In this document: in pieces, positions 12,672-18,788 of the stretch
How the letters are laid out: every line of letters starts with the position of its first letter
Position numbering within the stretch: position 1 is the first letter of the stretch
From: a virus
Reading direction: 5' to 3' (one strand)
IMG/VR virus record: IMGVR_UViG_3300044625_000531
Location: 1-28,264 of that record
Length of the DNA: 28,264 bases
Translations under genes and position numbers: made by a program
The notes under the pieces: model-generated
What the model was told of the DNA's origin: nothing
The model's input: the letters and a program-made list of their open reading frames with translations, nothing else
Database searches by the model: none

Positions 12672-12818
12672 ATGAATAATGAATACAATTTTTTGCGCGC
12701 TCAGGTAAAAGCTTTTCACCCTAATTGGAATGAGGAGCAAATAAACAAAGAGATAGAACGCATTTTAAACGAAGGTGAGGGTGGTGAAGATGAAAACTGC
12801 CTTTACTGCGGTTCATAA
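12672..12818 (+). CDS. Small CxxC protein (48 aa)
   Basis: ATG 12672 to TAA 12818. Starts MNNEYNFLRAQVKAFHPNWN, continues as a charged helix and ends DENCLYCGS, with a CxxC pair that could hold half of a metal site or be a zinc knuckle remnant. The stop lies 11 nt before the ParB-like gene. The A-rich leader and protein-like composition support coding; no function recognised. Confidence 0.6.
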   Translation: MNNEYNFLRAQVKAFHPNWNEEQINKEIERILNEGEGGEDENCLYCGS

Positions 12819-12829
12819 ATTAAAGCAAT

Positions 12830-13333
12830 ATGATAAGGGACTACTTAGCTATAGATCAATTAAAGCCACACGAGGATAACCCGCGGACTATTTCTAAAAA
12901 GAAATTCAACAAGCTTAAAAAGTCTATAGCTAATTTTCCCGATATGTTAGCAGCTCGCCCCATTGTAATTAATGAGAATAAAGAAATTATAGGGGGCAAC
13001 ATGCGTTTTATGGCTTGCCGAGAGTTAGGCATTACAACCGTTCCTGTTATTATTGTTAATTGGCCCGTTGAACGCCAACGCGAGTTTATGGTAAAGGATA
13101 ACATAAGCCTTGGAAGTTGGGACCTGGATAAGTTATTCAATGAATGGGAACCTGAGGAAATTAAAGAGTGGAATATACCGGTAGTACATGAGGTTATGTT
13201 GGACCTATTCGACACCCAAGAAATTACTTTTAGACTGAACCAAAAAGAGGCGGACTTCGTTACGTCGGAGCTGTCTAAATTTGGAGTAAATTTGGAACAC
13301 GCACTACTTAAATTATTGAAGTACAATGAGTGA
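12830..13333 (+). CDS. ParB/Srx-domain protein
   Basis: Product of 167 aa. The N-terminal ParB-like domain is clear: LKPHEDNPRTIS (11-22), KLKKSIANFP, RPIVINENKEIIGGNMR (43-59) and MVKDN. The IIGGNMR segment is the phosphate/CTP-binding region of the fold. There is no ParB HTH part, so it is unlikely to act as a partition protein. Such proteins often precede small terminase or methyltransferase genes in phages, and this one overlaps the small-terminase-like gene by 8 bp. Exact role unknown. Confidence 0.8.
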   Translation: MIRDYLAIDQLKPHEDNPRTISKKKFNKLKKSIANFPDMLAARPIVINENKEIIGGNMRFMACRELGITTVPVIIVNWPVERQREFMVKDNISLGSWDLDKLFNEWEPEEIKEWNIPVVHEVMLDLFDTQEITFRLNQKEADFVTSELSKFGVNLEHALLKLLKYNE

Positions 13334-13676
13334 ACAAAACTTAACACTAAAAAAGGAAGCCATGATAAAGGCACTAGAGAAAAGCTTAGGCGTAGTAACT
13401 AGCGCGTGCAGATCGGTAGGAATAAGTAGAACTACTCACTACGAATGGCTACAAGTAGACCCTGAGTATAATCAAGCTGTACAGTCTTTATCTGACTTAG
13501 CTCTAGACTTTGCAGAAAGTAAACTACATTCATTAATTCAAGAGGGCGATACTACGGCGACAATATTTTATTTAAAAACTAAAGGCAAGCAAAGAGGATA
13601 TATCGAACGCCAGGAAGTAAGCACCGAACTCAAAAGTATTAACATAACCATAGACGGGGGTAGTACGAATATATGA
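13326..13676 (+). CDS. Terminase small subunit-like protein
   Basis: Product of 116 aa. HTH at about 22-48 (VTSACRSVGISRTTHYEWLQ), then DPEYNQAVQSL and a helix pair with FAESKLHSLI, and the distinctive TATIFYLKTKGKQRGY. This is the pattern of phage small terminase / phBC6A51-type proteins that recognise packaging DNA. It is separated from terL by about 3 kb. Its TGA stop overlaps an ATG (ATGA at 13673), where a duplicated start of the 13931 gene begins. Confidence 0.75.
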   Translation: MSEQNLTLKKEAMIKALEKSLGVVTSACRSVGISRTTHYEWLQVDPEYNQAVQSLSDLALDFAESKLHSLIQEGDTTATIFYLKTKGKQRGYIERQEVSTELKSINITIDGGSTNI

Positions 13677-13695
13677 CACCAAAAGAAAAGGCAAA
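13672..13695. repeat. Left copy of 24 bp direct repeat
   Basis: Starts TATGACACCAAAAG and is identical to 13930-13953. It overlaps the small-terminase stop codon in the ATGA arrangement that neighbouring genes also use, suggesting this is the original junction before an insertion. Confidence 0.9.
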
Positions 13696-13723
13696 ATGTG
13701 TTGTTCCCTTGAGAAAGGAATAA
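13673..13723 (+). pseudogene. Truncated duplicate start of the 13931 gene
   Basis: ATG 13673 opens MTPKEKAK, exactly as in the 13931 gene, then diverges (CVVPLRKE) and stops at 13723. A 16-residue relic of the ancestral gene start. Confidence 0.7.
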
Positions 13724-13793
13724 AGACAAGATGCTTGGTTAATCCTCTAAAGGAAATAGCATACAACACAGAGGGGTTCTCTCCCTCTCACAT
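13696..13793 (+). ncRNA. Structured RNA module next to the tRNA-like gene
   Basis: Outer stem TGTGTTGT (13697-13704) / ACAACACA (13763-13770). Inside it are two arms, TTCC../..GGAA around 13705-13719 and ATGCT (13731-13735) / AGCAT (13758-13762) with an inner TCCT/AGGA. A hairpin GAGGG-7 nt-CCCTC (13771-13787) resembles a T-arm but lacks the TTCGA core. The ends ATGTG/CACAT can also pair. It begins right after the direct repeat and ends right before the tRNA-like gene. No known RNA family recognised. Confidence 0.4.
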
Positions 13794-13908
13794 AGCACAG
13801 TGGCGGAATTGGTAAACGCACGGAATATAGGGTACACGGGGGTGTAACGGTTGAGCTGCTCCTATGGCTGAAGGCTCACAAATACAGGTTCGAATCCTGT
13901 CTGTGCTA
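13794..13908 (+). tRNA. tRNA-Leu-like gene with aberrant anticodon region
   Basis: Acceptor stem AGCACAG (13794-13800) / CTGTGCT (13901-13907), discriminator A13908, no encoded CCA. The D-arm GGCGGAATTGGTAAACGCA is of Leu type, and the T-arm ACAGG-TTCGAAT-CCTGT (13884-13900) is perfect. Between A26 (13820) and the T-arm are 63 nt instead of about 33, and no 5 bp stem with a 7-nt loop exists in it. ATAGG/CCTAT (13827-13831, 13861-13865) can pair with a 29-nt loop holding TACAC/GTGTA. No anticodon can be assigned; it may be degenerate or have a non-decoding role. Confidence 0.6.
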
Positions 13909-13929
13909 CTAACTTTAAAACTAAATAAC

Positions 13930-13953
13930 TATGACACCAAAAGAAAAGGCAAA
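13930..13953. repeat. Right copy of 24 bp direct repeat
   Basis: Identical to 13672-13695, 258 bp apart. Contains the start codon and first codons of the intact 13931 gene. Confidence 0.9.
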
Positions 13954-14173
13954 GGAATTATTAGAAAAAATGAATGTTATTCACTATCTAAAAGGGAATG
14001 GCCTGCCTGTATCTATGCACAAAAGTCAAGTAAAAAAATGTGCTTTAATAGCAGTAGATGAGATAGAGGAAGCACTTACCGATTATGGTAGAGGATATTC
14101 ATTTCAACTTCAAAATATGGATTCTGAATTTAGATTTTGGCAAGAAGTAAAACAAGAAATAGAGAAGCTATGA
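13931..14173 (+). CDS. Conserved small phage protein (80 aa)
   Basis: Pattern AKELLEKMNVIHYL ... KKCALIAVDEIEEAL ... FWQEVKQEIEKL is one I recognise as a widespread small protein of Bacteroidota phages and mobile DNA, of unknown function, all-helical. The start is the right-hand copy of the direct repeat; the left copy lacks the rest of the gene. Ends ATGA with the next gene. Confidence 0.7.
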   Translation: MTPKEKAKELLEKMNVIHYLKGNGLPVSMHKSQVKKCALIAVDEIEEALTDYGRGYSFQLQNMDSEFRFWQEVKQEIEKL

Positions 14174-14412
14174 ACGAAATTGAAGTGTTCATTAATCGAT
14201 TGAAAAAAATAGGCATTGAAATTTCGCTTGTCGGTAATTACCCGTGGATCTATCTTGACTCTGTGAATAGCAATAAAATTAAGTATGAAGATTTTGTTAA
14301 TGCTAATCACGGTTATACCATTGCGTGGAGTGGTTTAAAAGTAAATGATAAACCGCATCTCAACTGGCAAGACATTAAAAAAACTTTTGAGTTAATTCGC
14401 AAGTACAAATGA
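14170..14412 (+). CDS. Conserved small phage protein with NYPWIYLD motif (80 aa)
   Basis: ATG 14170 overlaps the preceding TGA (ATGA), which favours it over TTG 14137. The pattern VGNYPWIYLDSVN ... NHGYTIAW ... DIKKTFELIRKYK is typical of a small Bacteroidota phage family of unknown function, usually found with the 13931 type of gene. It overlaps the tail chaperone gene by 4 bp. Confidence 0.7.
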   Translation: MNEIEVFINRLKKIGIEISLVGNYPWIYLDSVNSNKIKYEDFVNANHGYTIAWSGLKVNDKPHLNWQDIKKTFELIRKYK

Positions 14413-14984
14413 AGATAAGCCTTAAATATTCAGACCAAACGCTAGGCACGTATATGGACTTTATGGCTGCAGGTAATGACCCCATAGGGCAACTTTCAGC
14501 AATTACAGGTAAGAAACGCGACCAACTGCGCGAGCTTCCAATGGAGCAAGTAGAGCAAATAACCGCGAGCTACATATACAATTTAAAACAAGAGGAAAAA
14601 GTATTTAAGCAATTCATTGAATTAGACGGTATTAAATTTGGCTTCCACCCGCATTTAAAATCCATTACATTTGGAGAATGGTTAGACGCAATGGACTACG
14701 CTAAGGACTTACCTAAAAATTATGCTAACCTCTTAACCATACTCTATAGACCTGTTACCGCTGAGTTTAATGATCGCTACACTATCGAACCCTACGACGC
14801 GGATATTCACGGCAAGTATGCAAGTAAAATGAGACAGTTACCTCTACCGGTTGTAAATGGCTGCATGCTTTTTTTTTCGACATTACTCAGCGACTTAATG
14901 AGCAATTCCCCCGAATACTTGGAGGAGCTACTGACGAAACTACAGGCGGAAGTGAGGGAAATACAGAGCGAGGTAGAACTTTAG
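14409..14984 (+). CDS. Tail assembly chaperone, G-like product
   Basis: Product of 191 aa if read without frameshift. Helical protein (MKISLKYSDQTLGTYMDFMA ... ) placed between early genes and tail structural genes, as tail assembly chaperones are. It carries the slippery run T9 (14869-14877) at codons 154-157, and the -1 frame stays open downstream to 15151. The zero-frame end reads STLLSDLMSNSPEYLEELL... and is also protein-like, so both products may be made. Role inferred from architecture. Confidence 0.6.
   Translation: MKISLKYSDQTLGTYMDFMAAGNDPIGQLSAITGKKRDQLRELPMEQVEQITASYIYNLKQEEKVFKQFIELDGIKFGFHPHLKSITFGEWLDAMDYAKDLPKNYANLLTILYRPVTAEFNDRYTIEPYDADIHGKYASKMRQLPLPVVNGCMLFFSTLLSDLMSNSPEYLEELLTKLQAEVREIQSEVEL
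14869..14877 (+). other. Slippery run of nine T for -1 frameshift
   Basis: Zero frame reads CTT TTT TTT TCG; the heptamer T-TTT-TTT (14870-14876) allows both tRNAs to re-pair after a -1 slip. After the slip, translation continues TTC GAC ATT ACT. Confidence 0.65.
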
Positions 14985-15151
14985 CCAACACGTACGAATG
15001 GTTCCATGTAATTGAGGAAATGGCGGAGAGAGACGTAACTAAATTTGAAGCCATTACCAACATGCGAGCAAGCACAATATTTGCCCATTTAAGTTATTCG
15101 CTAGACTACTATAACACTGAGTTGGCGAAAATGAACCCTAATTTACACTAA
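14876..15151 (+). CDS. -1 frame extension of tail assembly chaperone (GT-like)
   Basis: After slippage the frame encodes 91 more residues: FDITQRLNEQFPRILGGATD, a Thr/Gly linker, then TLANTYEWFHVIEEMAERDV and a helical end AHLSYSLDYYNTELAKMN. The fusion would be 247 aa (156 + 91). The frame is open from about 14826, has no good start of its own and ends 7 nt before the next gene, filling what would otherwise be a 174 bp gap. This matches the G/GT frameshift arrangement of siphophage tail chaperones. Confidence 0.65.
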   Translation, partial: FDITQRLNEQFPRILGGATDETTGGSEGNTERGRTLANTYEWFHVIEEMAERDVTKFEAITNMRASTIFAHLSYSLDYYNTELAKMNPNLH

Positions 15152-15158
15152 TTAATAT

Positions 15159-15629
15159 ATGACTACCGTAGACTACCATTACAAGATTATAATAGACAGG
15201 TTCCGCACGTTCGCGGATAACCATTACCAACTAAGGCGTTTTACTCATGGCCTAGTTACTCAGGCAGATTTAGAAAAAGAGGCAGAGTGGCCGTGGCTGC
15301 ATGTTAAACCCTTAAATATTAATTATGAAAAAGGCGCAAAAGTTTATAGTTTCGATATTTATATTTCTGACCTTCCCCGAGTTGAAGAAGATAAAACAGG
15401 GTATGAAGCCGAAAGTATTAACCTTTGCTCGCTCATTATGGGCGACCTTCTCGCTGTTATTAATAATGGGAGTTTATTTGGTGGTGATATTCAGTTACGG
15501 GCTCCTGTTCAAGCCGATGTTGAAATTGAAGTATTTACTCACACGCTTGTTTCAGTAACTGCTACAATTAACTTAGAGGTTGATTGGGATTGGAACGCTT
15601 GTATTGTACCTATGGACCAACCTAATTAA
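15159..15629 (+). CDS. Hypothetical tail protein (156 aa)
   Basis: Soluble, beta-rich in the C-terminal part (VEIEVFTHTLVSVTATINLE), with an N-terminal helix that starts MTTVDYHYKIIIDRFRTFAD. No motif recognised. Position at the beginning of the tail structural genes suggests a tail terminator or tail completion role, not proven. Confidence 0.6.
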   Translation: MTTVDYHYKIIIDRFRTFADNHYQLRRFTHGLVTQADLEKEAEWPWLHVKPLNINYEKGAKVYSFDIYISDLPRVEEDKTGYEAESINLCSLIMGDLLAVINNGSLFGGDIQLRAPVQADVEIEVFTHTLVSVTATINLEVDWDWNACIVPMDQPN

Positions 15630-15636
15630 ATAAGAT

Positions 15637-16698
15637 ATGCCAATTAATAGCACGGGAGCAGATTATAACGACCTGATAAATACGCCAGGAACGAGCGGAG
15701 CTACACCATTAAATTGGTTAGAGTTCGATACTACCCCGACGGGAGTACCAAGTACGCAAGGTACGTTATCATGGGACGTAGACCATAGCACATTACAACT
15801 TGTATTAAATGGTCATGTGGGCCAACTGATGCAAGACACCTTTTACTACGCTAAAAACCAAACGGGTAGTACAATTCCTGCAGGTACTGTTGTAAGAGCT
15901 GACGGCACGCTAGGCACAAGCGGTAGAATAAAAATAGCGCCATTCTTAGCAGATGGAAGCTACCCGAGTAAGTACTGCATGGGCGTAACTGCTGAGGATA
16001 TAGCAAACGGAGCCGACGGCATGGTAATGCATTTCGGACAGCTCAGAGGAATAGATACGAGCGCATATACTGACGGCACTATATTATATGCAAGTAGCAC
16101 CTCAGCAGGTGGCTTTACTACTAACATGCCTGGCTACCCTAATAATCAGGTAACGGTAGCTATTGTTATTCACGCTGCGGTAAATGGTATACTTCAAATA
16201 AGGCCTACATTCGAGCAAACGCTATCAGTTATTAACAAGCAGTCAGTAACTGACGGAAGTATAGTAACCGGTACAACTGTTAGCACGAAAACAGCTCACG
16301 TTTTAATACCTGCAAATACAATAGCAGTAGGCGACATTTTAAACTTTAGGGTTAGAACGCGTAAAACGGGGACAGCTGGCACACATATAATTCGTGCCTA
16401 TGTAAATACTACGAGCTCAGTTGGGGGGTCATTAGTTGCAACAAGTGCAACGGTTGGAAATACGAATACATACGCGCAAATTTCACGCGTATTAGCAGTT
16501 AAAAGCGCAACGAATACGGAAGGTTTTGCAGCGGCTGTAGGTGTGTTTTTTGATGATACGCAAACAGGCACAACGGTAACGAGCTCGAATATTAATTGGG
16601 CTGTAGATCAGTATTTAATAGTAGCTGTTCAAAACGGTTCTACTGCTGACAGCTCGCGCAGTTCATTCATTCATATGCAAGTAAACAAGGGAGGGTAA
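15637..16698 (+). CDS. Tail fibre-like / receptor-binding structural protein
   Basis: Product of 353 aa. Residues about 40-200 contain a module frequent in Bacteroidota phage fibre proteins: TLSWDVDHSTLQLVLNG, YYAKNQTGSTIPAGTVVRAD, YCMGVTAEDIANGADGMVM, then LYASSTSAGGFTT. The C-terminal part (from about 205) is a Thr/Ser/Val-rich beta-sandwich-like domain. Likely virion surface or tail-tip protein. Ends KGG, with GGGAGGG just ahead of the next start. Confidence 0.6.
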   Translation: MPINSTGADYNDLINTPGTSGATPLNWLEFDTTPTGVPSTQGTLSWDVDHSTLQLVLNGHVGQLMQDTFYYAKNQTGSTIPAGTVVRADGTLGTSGRIKIAPFLADGSYPSKYCMGVTAEDIANGADGMVMHFGQLRGIDTSAYTDGTILYASSTSAGGFTTNMPGYPNNQVTVAIVIHAAVNGILQIRPTFEQTLSVINKQSVTDGSIVTGTTVSTKTAHVLIPANTIAVGDILNFRVRTRKTGTAGTHIIRAYVNTTSSVGGSLVATSATVGNTNTYAQISRVLAVKSATNTEGFAAAVGVFFDDTQTGTTVTSSNINWAVDQYLIVAVQNGSTADSSRSSFIHMQVNKGG

Positions 16699-16699
16699 G

Positions 16700-16894
16700 A
16701 TGGAAGTAATACTAAAAAATGGAAATAGCGTAACTTATAGGAATATCGAATATTCATTTAATGGTTACGAGCTTGTAGATAGTAACTGCATGCATTTATT
16801 TTTAAATGAGGGCGTTTACGCCATAACATTACCATGCGTAGTTAATGGCGAGGAAATTAGTACAATGGATAACTTAAGCGCATTAATGAAATGA
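16700..16894 (+). CDS. Hypothetical protein (64 aa)
   Basis: Small mostly beta protein (MEVILKNGNSVTYRNIEYSF). A GGGAGGG stretch lies within 10 nt upstream of the ATG. Overlaps the next gene by 4 bp. Function unknown; its place suggests a small tail component. Confidence 0.6.
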   Translation: MEVILKNGNSVTYRNIEYSFNGYELVDSNCMHLFLNEGVYAITLPCVVNGEEISTMDNLSALMK

Positions 16895-17487
16895 GTATAC
16901 TCAGCGAACTATTCAGTAATGGCGCTTTACTCGAGGTTATGATGGACTTTAGCGAGGAAGTGGTAAGGCAGGCACGCTCAAATATTCGCATTAACCAAAC
17001 TAAATACGGACGCAAAAGAAAAGCCAATACAAGCGGTAGGCTTGCAGCTTCATTAAAATTCGATATTAACCCCGATACAGGCGCAGTTAAATTTGTCTCT
17101 AGCGAACCTTACGCGGGAGTAATCGAGTTTGGAGCACGCGGTAGCGAGGAACTAGCCAAGGGAATTAGTAAGCTTTCACCTGGTCCGCTCCGACCACCTG
17201 CGGATAGTATACTAGATTGGATGAACAAAAAGAAAATACGGTTACGAGAGAAAACAGCTACCGGTAGTAAGTTCGCCAAAGAGACACCTTCAAAAAGAAA
17301 ATCGGTAGCTTACGCCATTGCGCAAAGTATACATAAAAAAGGTTTCTCGCCTCTCGAGTATTTTCAAGACGCATATAAAGAAACGCTACCCGATTACAGC
17401 GGAAAAATAGCACAAGCTGCAGCTGAGGCTGTAGGCTTAACCATACTTTCACAAAATAGAACTTTAAATAATATAAAACCTAAGTAA
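16891..17487 (+). CDS. HK97 gp10-like tail completion protein
   Basis: Product of 198 aa. Residues about 35-85 and 100-160 show the gp10-like layout: a basic region, SSEPYAGVIEFGARGS, a Pro-rich LSPGPLRPPADSILDWMN, then VAYAIAQSIHKKGFSPLEYF. Proteins of this type join the tail to the connector or end the tail tube. Assigned by pattern; the last 25 residues are variable. Confidence 0.65.
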   Translation: MSILSELFSNGALLEVMMDFSEEVVRQARSNIRINQTKYGRKRKANTSGRLAASLKFDINPDTGAVKFVSSEPYAGVIEFGARGSEELAKGISKLSPGPLRPPADSILDWMNKKKIRLREKTATGSKFAKETPSKRKSVAYAIAQSIHKKGFSPLEYFQDAYKETLPDYSGKIAQAAAEAVGLTILSQNRTLNNIKPK

Positions 17488-18788
17488 TGGCAATTACCCT
17501 AGTAGATAGACCCTACAAATTTACAGCACTAAAACAAAAGTTAATCTTTACAGCTACAAGCTCGCAAGTCGGACAGCCTGGCTTTAGATTCGTGGCGCAA
17601 GTTAGCGCTACAGTCGACGGTAATACAAGTACGCAAACTGTATACATTCAGCCTAATTTAAATGGGGCAATGGTTTTAGATGTTAATCCTATTGTAAGGG
17701 ACTTAATAGACTTATCGGTAACCGATGCTTCCGTTTCTAATTTATTTTTACAAGATACGGTATATTATACGCCATACACGGACCTACATAATATAATGGA
17801 GGTAACGGTAGATTTATACGACGGTTACGAGGTGCTAGGTATATTTACTGTTAATCCTTTAAGCCTTCCTGTAGTTAGAACTCGAATGAGTTTAATAGAT
17901 GCAGCCTTCCAAATTTCACAAGGCTACAGCCCTGACCCCGATTTAATTTTTGCTTTAAGCGGTCCGACCATGTACGAAATGACCGACTTAACGCCTGATG
18001 TTTATGATTTAAGTACGGAAATTAGTACATATTCGCTCGGTGTAAATACAATAGGAGTAAGAGCTAGATTTAACGCGGACTATGGTGTAATGACTATACC
18101 AATAGACGACGGTAGCCGCTTAGCAGCCAATACCATAGACGAAATGCAGGTAATACAGTTCAACAGCGCAGGCGCCCCCATTCAAACGGATAGTATACCC
18201 ATTGCACCGCAAGAGGGCCATATAGTACATACAGGTATTTACCCAATGAACGTTAGCAACTCGCTAGGCTTTGCTGCAAATATGCACCACTACCTCGTAA
18301 ACTTTTTATACTTGGGTAGTGCAGTCGCGCGCTCCATTGCATTTTTTGAGGCAGAAGATGAGTGCCGTTTTGATACCTACCGCCTAGCCTGGATAAACTC
18401 GCGCGGAGGTTGGGATTTTTGGAACTTTACTAAACGCAGTGAGGAAACTTACTCAATAGAGAAAAAGCGCTATAGAAAAGTTATAGGTAATTACGCTACG
18501 GCTAATGCAAATTTTAGTTTTAATAATTACGACAGGGGACTAACGGAGCGAAACGCATTCGTAGAAAAAATGCTAACCGTTAGCACCGACTTTTTAAGCG
18601 AGGCTCAGTTTGAGTTTTTAAAAGGCTTAACCTTTTCGGATAGCGTGTACATAATTGACGACAGCGGAACACCTACTCCGGTACTTGTGGAAAATACCAA
18701 CTTCACAGCTCTAAAAAATAGAAGTTACATAAAAGAGGGCACGCAGTTAACAATACAATTAAAATACAGCCAAGACTATAACGCATGA
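17487..18788 (+). CDS. Baseplate / distal tail-like structural protein (433 aa)
   Basis: Beta-rich, acidic protein. Pattern YRLAWINSRGGWDFWNFTKR (about 296-315) followed by SEETYSIEKKRYRKVIG is shared by a Bacteroidota phage structural family that precedes long tail-tip proteins. It lies directly upstream of the 1020 aa tail protein (4 bp overlap). No enzymatic motif. Exact place in the tail tip is inference. Confidence 0.55.
   Translation: MAITLVDRPYKFTALKQKLIFTATSSQVGQPGFRFVAQVSATVDGNTSTQTVYIQPNLNGAMVLDVNPIVRDLIDLSVTDASVSNLFLQDTVYYTPYTDLHNIMEVTVDLYDGYEVLGIFTVNPLSLPVVRTRMSLIDAAFQISQGYSPDPDLIFALSGPTMYEMTDLTPDVYDLSTEISTYSLGVNTIGVRARFNADYGVMTIPIDDGSRLAANTIDEMQVIQFNSAGAPIQTDSIPIAPQEGHIVHTGIYPMNVSNSLGFAANMHHYLVNFLYLGSAVARSIAFFEAEDECRFDTYRLAWINSRGGWDFWNFTKRSEETYSIEKKRYRKVIGNYATANANFSFNNYDRGLTERNAFVEKMLTVSTDFLSEAQFEFLKGLTFSDSVYIIDDSGTPTPVLVENTNFTALKNRSYIKEGTQLTIQLKYSQDYNA

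Noticed and set aside
13673-13953. CRISPR-like or phase-variation repeat
   Set aside because: Only two copies of the 24 bp repeat, at gene starts, without spacer periodicity.
13864-14061. ORF running from the tRNA-like gene into the 13931 gene
   Set aside because: Overlaps the tRNA T-arm and acceptor and the 13931 gene in another frame; no protein-like pattern.
15325-15558. 77-codon ORF inside the 15159 gene
   Set aside because: Alternate frame of a larger gene; composition not convincing.
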